Below, piece by piece: positions 33,278-45,294 of a stretch of DNA of 64,000 nt. Location: the NCBI RefSeq assembly GCF_026745355.1, contig NC_079207.1, forward strand, positions 32,043,734 through 32,107,733, given 5' to 3'. Source of the DNA: Beta vulgaris subsp. vulgaris. Taxonomy: Eukaryota; Streptophyta; Magnoliopsida; Caryophyllales; Amaranthaceae. How positions within the stretch are numbered: position 1 is the stretch's first letter; every line of letters begins with the position of its first letter. The notes beneath the pieces were generated by a model that did no database searches, was not told the origin of the DNA, and saw only the letters and a list, made by a program, of their open reading frames with translations. The translations under genes and the position numbers were made by a program.

Positions 33278-33628
33278 CCGTTTGGTAGGACGTAAAATAT
33301 TTTCAGTGTAAAATAATTTTCATGGAAAACAATTTAAAATGTAAAATACAATTCAAAAATTAGTTTTGCGTTATCTAATTCCATGTAAGAAAAATGATGA
33401 AATAAAAGGGAAAGTAAGAAGGTAGTGAAAGGAATGTACAATAGAGATAAAAAAAAACAATTTTCCCTTCATTTTGAAGGGAAAATGATTTTCCATCATT
33501 ATGAGAGTTATTTTACTCTAACGAAAAATGGTTTTACACTTTTTTTTGCCAATCAAATAATGTAAAACTAAAAATAGAGGAAAACAGTTTTTCAAAAAAA
33601 ACGTTTTACGCCCCACCAAATGAAGCCT
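33278..33628. mobile_element. MITE with inverted ends, about 350 bp
   Basis: TTTGGTAGGACGTAAAA near 33281 pairs with TTTTACGCCCCACCAAA near 33604-33620. The interior has AATGATTTTCCATCATTATG and several TTTTCCAT/ATGGAAAA palindromes. Target duplication not resolved. Confidence 0.5.
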
Positions 33629-33637
33629 AGTTCTTCC

Positions 33638-34201
33638 TAGGGGTGAAAGTTATTCAGATAAAATCCAAAATCCAATCCAATCCAATCCAATCCGAATTAG
33701 TAGTTCGGATCGGATTCGAATTATGTTCGGATTGAATTCGGATTGAGATTTTCTGAAAAATTAGATTTTCGGATTGGATTGGATTGAGGGTAATCGGATC
33801 CAAAAATCCAATATAACCAAATAGTAATATGCTTTGTATTATGTATCTGGATTGGACTTAAGTGCTTAACTGATTTCTTATTATAAAAACCCTGTGCCAT
33901 AGTACAATACACATAGCACTTCAACCCTTCCCCTAAAACACTAATAAGTGCACTTAATTCCTCATTTTCTAAATTTGCTAAGTTGTTGTTGTACTTAATT
34001 CATTTCACCAAAAAACTAGAGTTTGAAATATATCGGATTTTCGGATCGGATCCAATCCAGAGTATGAAAATTCGGATTGGATTGGATTGGAGTCAAACCC
34101 TAATTGGTTTGGATTCGGATTGAAAAATTGAAATCCAAATTTTATTCGGATCGGATTGGATTAGGCCCTAATCCAAACCGCACACCAAACCTTCACCCCT
34201 A
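33638..34201. mobile_element. Non-autonomous hAT element, 564 bp, 8-bp TSD
   Basis: Termini TAGGGGTGAA and TTCACCCCTA are perfect inverted repeats; flanks GTTCTTCC (33630-33637 and 34202-34209) are perfect 8-bp duplications. Subterminal arrays of CCAATCC / GGATTGGAT and TTCGGATCGGAT fill both ends. No transposase. Confidence 0.92.
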
Positions 34202-34900
34202 GTTCTTCCCTAATTCCACTGATTTTGAATCGTACATCACTCATCTCTTTCTCATCGAACCCACAAAGACAAAGCTCGAGGAGAGAGAAAAAATGGCAGT
34301 GACGATCCCTTGGGGGCCGGGCTGGGCCGCGCGACCCCACATCTCCAAACTTCATCTTCTCCTCCTTACACTTGATTTCTGAAGAAGCAGCAGTTGGAAA
34401 TTCATGATAATAGTAGCACCCATAATTGTGTTTATCTCAGACAATTATTGGATCATCACAAATTTTCAATTATAGAAGAAAATCCAGATGATGTTGTCGT
34501 TCTAGTAGCAGCAATAATGATAATTATCCCAGTATTAGTTATGATTGCAGTATCAATAGCAGTAATGAATGAGATTGGAATCGATGGACTAGCCATTTTT
34601 CTGAAATTGAACATTGAGATTTATTCCTCTGTTCTCAAGGTGATTAAATTTAACTGCTCTTTCTTTCATTTATGTCTATTTGCTGGTTGGAATTCTGGGT
34701 TTTTTTGTGGAAATTTGAGTAATGGGGGAATCGGGTTTTTTTTGGGATTTTTGTTCAGGGTTGAATTTTGGTTGGGGTGTCTGGTGTTGCGAGGTTGAGG
34801 ATGGGAGAGGTGGCGGAGGGGACGATGTTGTTGTTGTTGGTGGCAGATAGGGGCAGGGGGTCGGGAGGGGTTTGGTAGGTTTGGTGGTGCAGAGGTTGTG
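34202..34900 (+). other. Unassigned stretch with a 134-codon ORF
   Basis: An ORF at 34394-34798 (start MEIHDNSSTHNCVYLRQLLD) contains a hydrophobic segment (VVLVAAIMIIIPVLVMIAVS) and later Phe/Gly-rich sequence. I do not recognise a family; composition suggests chance or a gene fragment. The DNA to its right (34800-34900) is G-rich and continues in style at 35751-35850, on the other side of a hAT insertion. Confidence 0.25.
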
Positions 34901-34908
34901 CAACTGTA

Positions 34909-35750
34909 CAGGCCCGGTCCTGATCTTTTTGGGGCTCTAGGCAAAATAGTAAATTGAGGCCGTTTAGAAAAATGCAATTTTTTTTTGAGGGGATAGAAAA
35001 ATGCAATTTCAGTAACTCTTCAACAAGTTTCTCTTTTTTCTCTTTTCACTTCTACTTAAATGTCTGTTAGGCAGCATATTTGCAGATGAAAAATAAATCC
35101 AACACTCAAATCATATTACAAGAAATATAGAAAATTAGAATGGAATGACAACACCTCGACTAATGTGCAAACAAGAAATTCGGCAGGCAGCAATGAATTG
35201 CGGAGCTCCGGCAAGGCGGCAACAATGGGACCGGACCATCTTTAGTGAGGCAGAGGAACTCCAACAAAAATACATGCAATTTCTTAATAGACGGCAGTAA
35301 AAATTCCCAAAAAAAGTTCTTAATTTCGAAATTTCTTAACAATTGACTAAGAGTAAAAGTTATGAGTAATCCATTATATAAATGCAATTTTCTCCCAAAT
35401 TGTGGAAAATAAATATTCCCGTTGCTATATTCACGAGAAGGATAACAACTATAATCTGGGAAATATGAAAATTTTCCATGAGTTTGATGGTGCTTAGAGA
35501 AAATTTTGGGAATTAAAAGAAAATTTTGGGAATCGAAAGAAAATTAAATTTTGATCTTGGAAATGAAGAAGATGAGAAGACGGTTTGGTGAGGTGAAGCG
35601 TGTGTTTTTCTGTTTCCCATGACACCTTCCTTTGGCAGCAATTTTTTTTTTATCTTTTTCTATTACTGAGAAAAACCAAGAGGATTGGGGCCCTTTAAGG
35701 TTTTGGCCCTGGGCCATCGCCCCTCTAAACACTCCTCAAGGCAGGGCCTG
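34909..35750. mobile_element. Non-autonomous hAT element, 842 bp, 8-bp TSD
   Basis: Begins CAGGCCCGGTCCTGA and ends AAGGCAGGGCCTG; CAGGCCC is inverted at the tips. Perfect flanks CAACTGTA (34901-34908 and 35751-35758). The interior is AT-rich with short ORFs that I consider non-coding. Confidence 0.88.
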
Positions 35751-35758
35751 CAACTGTA

Positions 35759-36551
35759 TGGTCGTGGTTAGTGGTGGTGTGGGGTGAAACGGGGGTGGTT
35801 GGCCATGGTGGTGGTGTTGTTGGCTAGGTGCATCGGTGGTGATGTTGGTCGTTATATGTTTTAGTTAAGTTAACTAAAACTTAAATTGATTAATTAAATT
35901 AGAACGAATTAGAACAAGACACGTGTGTAATAGAGGAGATTAATTTGAGCGAACAATCCAAATGTTGAATTACTTCGTATATCACATCAGATGTTTTATC
36001 TTAGGTCTCACTTCTCGTTATTAACTTGCCTTTGTGGCGGAAGTATAATTCATTAGAGGGGTGCAATTTTTATTTTTTTATTTTTAAGTTACGAAGTGAA
36101 CCTTGCCTTTATGGCAGAAGTAACCATGGGCTAAGCAACAAAGTTTCGTGGAGTAGCTACAACAGGGAAATATTGACATAAATAATCTCAATATTTACAA
36201 ATCTTTTCAAAATGACGAACTTTTAGTTATTTTTGGAATAGCTAAGTTTGGGTGGTATCCTCCCAAAATTTATCCCAAGTCTGCATGCATCAATATAACC
36301 ATGGTTCTAAAATGGATTACATAAGGCAAAAAAAATTATTTTGGATAAATTTGAGAAGAACCTTGAAAATTTGGGATGATTTCTAATAATTCAAAATTAC
36401 CTTATTACAAGAAAATGGGTAAAAATTGAGGTTGTTCAGATCAAATTTTAATGGGTAAAAATTGAGGTTATTCAGATCAAATTTTTAAAAGAAATTAATA
36501 AACAACCCAATAATTCAAAGGAAAGGAATGAGTCTCTCGTGAAAAAATCTA
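35759..36551. other. Spacer, no gene
   Basis: G-rich GGTGGTG sequence at 35760-35850, then AT-rich DNA. A 41-bp direct duplication (GGGTAAAAATTGAGGTT.TTCAGATCAAATTT) occurs at about 36417-36490. Confidence 0.45.
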
Positions 36552-37043
36552 GGAAAATTCTTAATGGTTACCCTGCCTTTTAGCTTTTTACGTTTAGCAG
36601 TCAAACTTAATTTCAATTCTCAATGGTAAAAACATATTTATGATTATACATGAAAAAAAGGTAATTAACAATTTTTCACTATATACAATTGCTAAAAAGG
36701 TTGTTTTCAAACTAAGAGAGTAAATAGAGTGTAGATAGACATAACATTCTTGTAAAAATACAGTCTCATTCATCTCTTTCTAAATACGGGAATTAAATAG
36801 GTTTTCAATGAGATAAAAAGGAAAATTAGTTTTTTCAAAGGGAGCTTATTTCATTTTAGTATAAAGAACCTTAATTAATTTACAAACAACTATTTCACTA
36901 ACTTTTTAGAACAAGAAATGACTATAAATACCCATTTTTCAATTATAACCATATACACGGAATTACCTTTGAGAATTAAAATTAAGTTTGGCTACCAAAG
37001 AAAAAAAAATCATATATAGTTCAAATTACCATTGAGATTTCCC
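36552..37043. mobile_element. Small MULE derivative, 492 bp
   Basis: Termini GGAAAATTCTTAATGGTTAC and TACCATTGAGATTTCCC match the ends of the MULE at 42527-47993. A 9-bp flanking duplication, AAAAATCTA (36543-36551) versus AAAAATCGA (37044-37052), has one mismatch, as expected for an old Mutator-type insertion. No coding content. Confidence 0.75.
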
Positions 37044-37239
37044 AAAAATCGAATATTCCGAAATTTATTTGACATCATTTCTAACTAATTATACTTACAA
37101 TTTTACTATCAAAGTCTTTATTTTTTTCGAAAAATATGACATAAATTATCTTCTGTAACTTTGTTTGAAACAAAGTCCAAAGATGACACATGTTGCTGTA
37201 AAAGAAAGGTTGACACATGTTTTTCCTTGTTAAAAAGTT

Positions 37240-38795
37240 TATTATTATTACTACTACTACTACTTTTCTTGTTAAAAATTTTATTATTATTACTGCTGCT
37301 GCTGCTGCTACTGTTGCTGCTGCTGCTACTACTGCTGCTGCTGCTATTACAATTATTGCTGCTACTGCTGCTGCTACTACTGCTACTGCTACTGCTGCTG
37401 CTACTGCTGCTGCTGCTGCTACTACTACTACTACTGCTACTGCTACTCCTGCTACTGCTGCTGCTGCTACTACTACTACTACTACTACTTCTGCTACTAC
37501 TGCTACTACTGCGACTACTGCTACTACTACTACTGCTACTGCTACTACTACTGCTGCTGCTGCTACTGCTGCTACTACTACTTCTACTACTACTGCTACT
37601 ACTGCGACTACTGCTACTACTGCTGCTACTACTGCTACTGCTGCAACTGCTGCTACTACTGCAACTACTGCTGCTAATACTGCTACTACTACTGCTGCTA
37701 CTACTACTGCAACTACCGCAGCTACTACTGCTGCTAATACTGCTACTGCTGCTATTGCTGCTGCTACTACTACTACTGCTGCTGCTACTACTGCTGTTGC
37801 TGCTCTACTATTACTGCTACTGCTATTGCAACTGCAACTGCAACAGCTACTGCTACTGCTACTGCTATTGCAACTGCTACTACAACTGCTACTGCTACTG
37901 CTACTACTACTGCTACTGCTACTGCTACTGCTACTGCTACTGCTACTGCTGCTACTGCTACTGCTACTGCTACTGCTACTGCTACTACTACTACTCCTAC
38001 TACTACTACTGCTACTGCTACTACTGCTACTGCTGCTACTGCTACTACTACTGCTACTACTACTACTCCTACTACTACTACTCCTACTGCTGCTACTACT
38101 ACTACTGCTACTATTACTACTGCTGCTACTGCTGCTACTGCTACTACTACTGCTACTACTGCTACTACTACTACTGCTATTGCTGCTACTGCTACTGCTA
38201 CTGCTACTACTGCTACTGCTACTGCTACTGCTGCTGCTGCTCTACTACTACTGCTACTGCTATTGCATCTGCAACTACAACTGCTACTGCTACTGCTACT
38301 GCTACTATTACTGCAACTGCTACTGCTACTGCTACTGCTACTGCTACTGCTATTGCTACTGCTACTCCTATTGCTACTGCTACTGCTATTGCAATTGCAA
38401 CTGCAACTGCAACTCCTACTGCTACTGCTACTGCAACTGCAACTGCATATGCTACTGCTACTGCAACTGCAACTGCTACTGCTACTGCTACTGCTACTGC
38501 TACTGCTACTGCTACCGCTACTGCTACTCCTACTGCTACTACTGCTACTGCTACTGCTACTGCTACTGCTACTGCTATTGACTGCTACTACTGCTACTGC
38601 TACTACTGCTGCTGCTGCTGGCTCCTGCTCCTGCTCCTACTATTGCTACTACTACTACTGCTACTGCTACTGCTACTGCTACTGCTGCTGCTGCTGCTAC
38701 TGCTACTGCTACTACTACTACTACTGCTACTGCTGCTGCTAATGCTACTGCTGCTGCTGCTGCTAGTACTACTACTACTGCTACTGCTACTCTCT
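37240..38795. repeat. 1.55-kb CTG/CTA trinucleotide microsatellite
   Basis: Almost unbroken CTA and CTG triplets, often alternating as a CTACTG hexamer, with minor CTC, CAA and ATT variants. The frame slips three times, giving long Leu-, Ala/Thr- or Tyr/Cys-repeat ORFs (37161-38816, 37217-38581) that are not real proteins. Flanks are AT-rich. Confidence 0.97.
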
Positions 38796-39280
38796 GCCCT
38801 TCTTAAAAAAATTTGAAATAAAAAAATCGCGGGCTTTGAAATATTGAGCGGGCTTCAGATATATTATTCTCATTCTTTCTCCTCTCTAACGTCCCTCATC
38901 CATTTTCCTCCTTCTCTCTCCTCTCTCACGACCCTCCTCCCTTTCCTCCTTCTCTCTCATCCTCTCTTCTCTCTCAAAAACTCCTAGAAAATGCGACAAA
39001 CGCGACAAAAAGCCTGAAATGATTTGCACGAATCATGCCGACGGAGTCCGATTGCCTATTGTGATACCTTTTCGGAAACGGAACGGCCCAACGAGTCAAA
39101 CACACCGCTATGCTGTGACGTTTAGGCTTTTTAAGCCATCCGAGTTCGTTTAAGCCTCCAAATAGGCATTTTAAGTATTTCCGAATTTTTTTTCCTTAAT
39201 TATGTATTAGGGTTTTGTTTTATGTATTTAAACATTATTAGGTTAATGTTTGGAGGTAGTTCTTGTATTTTCAGATCTAT
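38796..39280. other. CT-rich then unassigned sequence
   Basis: CTCTCTCC-rich DNA at 38860-38975 resembles a plant 5' leader, followed by GC-balanced sequence (39000-39150) without an ORF. May belong to an unrecognised transposon. Confidence 0.35.
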
Positions 39281-39475
39281 AATGTTCTTGTATACTTCTC
39301 TTTGTTTTGATTAATGTTCTTGTATACTTCTCTTTATTTTGATTAATGTTCTTGTATACTTCTTTTTGTTTTGATTTAATGTTCTTGTATACTTCTCTTT
39401 GTTTTGATTAATGTTCTTGTATTTTCATATTCGTTTTGATTAATGTTCTTGTATTTTCAGATCTATAATTTCTTC
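39281..39475. repeat. 32-bp tandem repeat, six copies
   Basis: Units of AATGTTCTTGTATACTTCTC plus TTTGTTTTGATT start at 39281, 39313, 39345, 39378, 39410 and 39442. The last two copies diverge (GTATTTTCA variant). Confidence 0.9.
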
Positions 39476-39514
39476 TCTTCTGTATATTAGTTTTTGTTCC
39501 TTTTTTTCATTTTC

Positions 39515-40210
39515 GTTTCGCCCCATCACCACCGAACCCAGCAGCCCCACCACCACCGAACCCAGCAGCCCCGCCACCAAACCCAACAGCCCCACCACCA
39601 CCGAACCCAACAACCCCACCACCACCGAACCCAACAGCCCTACCACCGCAAAACACCGAACCCAGCCCCTCCACCACCATTAAACACCGAACCCATCCCC
39701 TTCACCATCAAACATGGAAACCCACCCCCTCCACCCACCAATTAACACCGAAACCCACCCCCTCCACCATCGTCATTAAAAACCGAATCCACCCCAAATC
39801 GCTAAACCACCACCGAACCCAGCCCAAACCGCAAAACCACCACCGAACCCAACCCAACCGCAAAACCACCATCGAACCCAACCCAAACCCCAAAACCACC
39901 ATCGAATCTAGAAACCACCACCCAACCCAAAAACTTAAACCCCGAAACCATCCCCAACCCATAACTCACCACAGAAACAACCTCACCACCACTCTCCCCG
40001 AAACCACCATACCCACTCCCACCTTCATCCTACAACAACCCAACCCCCTCAGCCTAAAACCACCTAACCCCACCTCGAAACCTTAAACACTGCACCCACC
40101 CCAAACCCGGAAATTACAACCCAAAACCACAATCCAAACCCTTAACCCACCGTCACCCTCCCCAAAACCACCATACCTATGCCCGAAACCGCCCCAAACA
40201 AACCTGTAAC
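39515..40210. repeat. CCACCACCGAACCCA-type minisatellite-like tract
   Basis: Irregular repeats of CCACCACCGAACCCAACA and CCAAACCGCAAAACCACC over about 700 bp. Both strands give Pro/His/Gln- or Gly/Val/Leu-rich ORFs; these may be relics of a proline-rich coding region but no gene can be supported. Confidence 0.75.
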
Positions 40211-41392
40211 CACCACAAAACCACCAAAATAGCAAAAGCACTACAACCAAATTTTGAAAGAGGGTGAGATAGAAAGGAGACGTTGCGGCGGTGAAAGTTC
40301 GGTGCTCGGAGGGTGGCGATCCGGTAGTTGGATGATCGATGAGTGATGAGAGAAGTTGGAAGACAGAGGAGAAGGAAGCAATAGATTGAAAAAGACGAGA
40401 GAAGAATAAAGAGAGAATTAAGAAGAAAAAGAAAATTGAAGAAATAAAATAAAAATATTACCTAAATAACCGGTTATAGGTCATCTGACCTAAATTTGGC
40501 AAAAATGATTCAAAGGTTGTATTATATCTGGATTTTCAAAAGGTTGGCTTATTTGGGGAATATTGGCCAAAGGTTGGCTTATTTTTGGCAATTTTTCCAT
40601 AATAAATATGAACTCATATAACATAACAATAGAGCCGCAGGTGATAGCCTGATCGATGGTGTTGGCATCACCTCCTATCCCACCCCTTATGAGGAGATAT
40701 CTCTAATTTTTCCCCTACTTACAAGGAATTTTATCTTACCTTATTAAAAAAAAAACAAAAATATAACAATAAAAAAATTTATAAACTAGGATATATAGCT
40801 GATTAGTTGCTAGGGATGTAAGAAAAAGTCCACTGTATCTGTATGAGTACTCTAGGCTGGCTAAAGAAAGGTATGTCTGTTGTTCTAAGCATGTTCTGCC
40901 AGCACTATTATTTTAGCTAAGAATTACAAGTTATTTTACTCACTAATGTATTATAATAGTTCTCACCCCAAAAAACAACTAAAAAAAAAAATCTATCGTG
41001 ATAGTTGATCAATAGGATATAACATTAAAAACTACAGTGTATCTGTGTGTTTAGCACCGTTAATACTGAAGAATGGATTTCCTCGTCTTATTAATTATTT
41101 TACAACTAAACCCATATTTAGCTTGTGGATAGATATGCAAAGCAGAATCCGATACACCAAATCCATAATTATATTGATCAAGAATCGCACATTATCATAA
41201 GAGAAATACTATGGAAAATCAAAGATTAGATTTAGTGACCTTCATCAGCACTTGATCTTGGGAAACCAGCTCTAAAATGTTAAACATGCTGACAACTACG
41301 AACAGCCTTTATGTTTCCTCAATCATTGTAGGACACTTAGCTAGAATAGCAGCCTAAAGTAGCTCAGTCTCATATTTGGTACTAGCTCTCTT
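40211..41392. other. 1.2-kb stretch without a recognised gene
   Basis: AG-rich sequence at 40260-40450, then AT-rich. A short direct duplication, AAAGGTTGGCTTATTT, occurs at about 40539 and 40569. The last eight bases are the target duplication GCTCTCTT (41385-41392) of the next element. Confidence 0.4.
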
Positions 41393-42191
41393 CAGTGGTA
41401 GACCCAGGAATTTGAATATGAGGATACGGAGTTACGGACGTACAACAAACACAAAAATAGTAGAAAAAATTTCATAACAATTGTTCAATACATAAGTCTT
41501 ACAACCAAAATATCCATAATCATACAACCAATTTTGATAAAAAAATGCATAAGATTAAATGAATTGTCGAAGATCGGGTTGCTTAATTTGTTTCCCTTGG
41601 ATTTACTTGACTTGGGTGTATCATTTGTCATTTTCTAATTGTATTCATAAAATTAATTGTCAAATTCAATTCCTAATTTCAATAAGCAAACCCTAACTAA
41701 TTAATCAACAATGTCCAAATTCAACAATTTACATCTAAATATTCAATTAAATTAAGAATCTAACAATATATAAACTTAGAAAAGTTGAAAAATATGAAAT
41801 TAAAACAGAAAAGTATAAACTAACAACTTACAAGCTTCAAATGAGTTCGAATTCTGGCAGCCTGGGTCGCGATTCACGAAGCCGAAGAAGACAAACTGGA
41901 CAACTGGCGTTTGGCTCAGGCAGCGTCGCAGGGACGGCGGTCGGCACCCCTCACCGGTTTCGTGGGAAGTCGAATCTTGGTAGTCGCCGTTCGCTGGTCT
42001 GGTAATGTGTGAGAGAGGAGAGAGAGGAGCGAGGAGTTTGAGAGAGAAAACTGAAAGTATGAAACGCGACAACGCGTGCTGCTTGCTGCGCAAATTTTTT
42101 GATTTTTTTAAAAAATTTTATTTAACTAATTTTTTTTTTAAAATTTGGGGGTACAATTGTACCCCCATGTCTCCTTATAGGTCCGCCACTG
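41393..42191. mobile_element. Non-autonomous hAT element, 799 bp, 8-bp TSD
   Basis: Begins CAGTGGTAGACC and ends GGTCCGCCACTG (inverted, two mismatches in 12). Perfect 8-bp flanks GCTCTCTT (41385-41392 and 42192-42199). The interior has no transposase; the minus-strand ORF at 42093-41800 is not convincing. Confidence 0.9.
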
Positions 42192-42199
42192 GCTCTCTT

Positions 42200-42526
42200 T
42201 CACAAATGCATGTAATATGTTGACTTACACATATGCTAAGTACCACTATTACTTTTTAACATCTTTAAAAATTGATAGTAAATTATTGAATGTTTGTCAA
42301 TTTAAAGTACACATTAAGATGAATCAAATAACATATTATTTGGAGAATTATGTGGGAGTCCAATGATTGAAACTTCCACCTTCCAACCTCATGCTCGGGA
42401 GTTGGACTCTCATCAATCCCATATTTGAGTGTTTTTGTGGATTCATGTGGCAATGAGTTATATACTGGTTAGTTGTTAATGTATTAGTTGTTCAATTTGA
42501 TTCCTCTATTATGCTCAAAATAAGAA
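42200..42526. other. AT-rich spacer
   Basis: No gene. Ends in the 9-bp MULE target site AAATAAGAA (42518-42526). Confidence 0.5.
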
Positions 42527-42858
42527 GAGAAATTCTCAATGGTAGCCACAAGGTTTGGCTTTTTATCTATGGTAGCCAAGAAAAAAAATATTATCAGAAA
42601 CAACACTCAACTTTTGCAACACTTAACAACATAACCTTAATCTCTATTATAAAACCCAATTGTACCCTCAACTTAGAAAGATAACTACCAATGTTTAAAA
42701 AAATATTGAAAAAGAATAGAGATATAGTTTGCACGACAGTTTCAGAAACTATCGACAATTGCCTTCTCAATTCTTCTTATTCCCCGACCTACAAAATCTC
42801 CCACTCATTACTTGCAAGAGGGGAATAACTACAAAGTCATAAGAATAAGTTATAAGAA

Positions 42859-43768
42859 TTACACCTTTTGTCGATCACATATGATGCACCACTCATCACC
42901 TCTTTTAGGGTCTTTGAGCAAGTTCTTTAAATGCCAAACAAAGAAAAGCCATGAATCAGTGTCTTCACTAGGCACTATGCCCCAAGCAAAGGGGAATAGC
43001 TCGTTGTTTGCGTCCAAAGCTACAGCAGATAACATGACACCTCCAAAGTTTTCTTTTAAGTGTGCACCATCAACACCTATGAGACTAAGATTTCTACAAC
43101 CAACAATCATACCATTAACTGCCCCTTTGAATGCAATGAATATTCTTGAGAAGCCCAATGGTCTTTCAGGATGGTCTTTTGGGTTCCATGCACAAATAGA
43201 TTGGTGACCCTGGGTTAATAGCCTTTACTACCTCACAATACCTTGGTAGATGTCTATATGAAACATCGAAACCACCTGAATTTCTTGGAGTGCAATTCTG
43301 CTCATTCTGTATGTTGTGTTTTGATACATGTCAACCCCATACCTTTCCCACAACAACTGAGTTAATGACTTTGCAGGAATGCCATTATTTGCTCTAATAT
43401 CTTCCGTGAGAACCCTAGCAGCTCACTTAACATTCACCATAGGCTATCTTGTTCAAAGACTCATGCATGTGTGTTCTGGAACTCTGATGTACTTTATAGC
43501 CTAAGTAACCCCATCTGACAGTTTTGAAGCATGTAGTTTCTAGCCACACTCGAGTGCAGAACAAATTACATTGTACCTTGAATTCGTAGCCCTCTCAACA
43601 ATCATTGAAAACCCATATTGGATGTAGTAATACCTAACTACATCCCTTAAGTGTTGCTTATCAATAAATAGTTGCCATGGTTTCAAAACAATCTTCCCAA
43701 AGTCTTCATCTAAGTATAACTCCCCATGTTTTTTACACATTTGCAAAATAATTTCCTTCATCATCATT

Positions 43769-43846
<78 letters not shown>

Positions 43847-44945
43847 TCCCACATCCTATTCTGGACCAGCATAGGGATCAAAATTATCAGTCACCATTGG
43901 CCTATATTCATCCTCAAAATGTTCTCCCTCATCATCCAAACTCTCATCATCAGAATCAGATTGCTCAACATCTAATGCATCTGTTGGATTATAAATAGCA
44001 TCCTCATCATCATCTAAATGAGGATCACCATCCAAGTTTAGGTCAACATCATCCAAATTAAGACTTTCAGAAACTCTCCCCTTCCTATGTTTCTTTCTAG
44101 ACACAGGTCCCTTAGTGCTTTTTACGGTCAGTTAGTTGCTCACCCTTCCTATTTGCAGTGTTGTTAGGTATTTTCTTTACAGTAAATAGCTTTTTGGTGC
44201 TTTGTGTTGTAGCATTAAATGCAAACTGGGGGTTCATGGGCGCACAATTTGCATTCAATAGGTGCTCTTATACTTTAGAGGTTAGGTTGACAATTTCAGA
44301 GGACGGAGGTAAAACTGGAACACTGTTATAACCTCTTGTGCTCCTTCTCACAACCACGTCAGAGGTAGAGCTTATTTGTGATAGTGTTTGTGTTGTTTTG
44401 GGTGAGGAAGACATCATAAGATCATGCATATTGATAGGTTTAATTGGTGATAACTGAATATCAGGCCATGTTTCTTTGATGATATGGTAAATCCCATCAT
44501 AACTTGCATCCTCATGCATAAACGCAACTCCATTTTCAACATGGTACAACATATCATGACTTGCACCATTCACACATACGTCCTTAAATTTAACACTAGG
44601 CACATCACTCCCAATCTTCATTGACGCCTGCTTCTCCCTCAAAGACAAAGCAATCTTGACAATAGCAGAATCCTCAGTAAGACAACCCACAAAGATGTAA
44701 ATTATGTCCCTACCAGGAAGATTACTAAACAGTTTTATTAGGTCACTGTCATTCCCAAGGTTGACATGGTCCTTTTTATGGATATAAGGGAATTGAGGGT
44801 GTTTAGGGATATTTATTTTTTGTTCTTCGACTTTCTCCCAATACTCTATGATTAAGTCTGTTAGCATGAATTTATCAATGTCATCGACTATTATATCAAC
44901 ATCTTGACCCATATATTGAAATTTCAGAACAATTACATCACCCAT
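42859..44945 (-). pseudogene. MuDR-type transposase, broken and C-terminally truncated
   Basis: Minus-strand order: a PB1-like N-terminal part (from 44945; MGDVIVLKFQYMGQDVDIIV); an Asp/Glu-rich segment (44104-43856; VSESLNLDDVDLNLDGDPHL) ending in a stop; a (GAT)n run (43848-43758); a DNA-binding-type domain (43790-43550; RDVVRYYYIQYGFSMIVERA) related to DBD_Tnp_Mut; then a decayed stretch with CEVVKAINPGSP near 43230; and the MULE catalytic core (43158-42859; SLIGVDGAHLKENFGGVMLS, FPFAWGIVPSEDTDSWLFF). The first catalytic Asp (GVDGAHL) and probable second (ICDRQ) remain, but the sequence stops there, so the third acidic residue and zinc finger are lost. Several stops and frame changes. Non-functional. 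Confidence 0.85.
43758..43848 (-). repeat. (GAT)n microsatellite inside the transposase acidic region
   Basis: About 29 CAT triplets on the plus strand. It reads as poly-Asp in the frame of the upstream acidic domain and poly-Met in the downstream frame, so it joins two frames. Confidence 0.95.
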
Positions 44946-45294
44946 AATTGCATTTTTAACATAAATACAAATCACGACTTTACACACCAAAAATCACTTC
45001 TGTAAAACACATATCCTGTTAAACATGCAATTCTAATTTTCCAACAAAATTAACATTAAAAATATAAGAATAAATTAAAAACCATAAAATAAGAATAAAA
45101 AACCCTTACAACAAAGCACATAACGATCAACATAAATAAACCCTCGTTGTCCCAAGAATAACAAAAAAAAAATGTCAAAGTAAATGGTGATACCCGTCTC
45201 TAGAAGCAAGAGAAAGCCCAACCTTGTGTTTCTTTTTGTTTTCTTTTCTTCTTGACGGGTAGTGTATTTTTTTACGGTTAGTTAGTAATTTAGG

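Noticed and set aside
32985..35990. Possible large inverted-end element enclosing the hAT cluster
   Set aside because: Edges share only weak A/T-rich similarity and no target duplication was found.
37161..38816. 551-codon leucine-repeat ORF and the overlapping 454-codon ORF
   Set aside because: They are frames of a trinucleotide microsatellite and switch repeat residue whenever the triplet phase slips; no start context or non-repeat domain.
39440..39962. Gly/Val/Leu and Trp/Gly-rich ORFs on the minus strand, Pro/His/Gln on the plus strand
   Set aside because: Shadows of the CCACCACCGAACCCA repeat.
43726..43998. Poly-His ORF on the plus strand
   Set aside because: Antisense frame of the (GAT)n run in the transposase.
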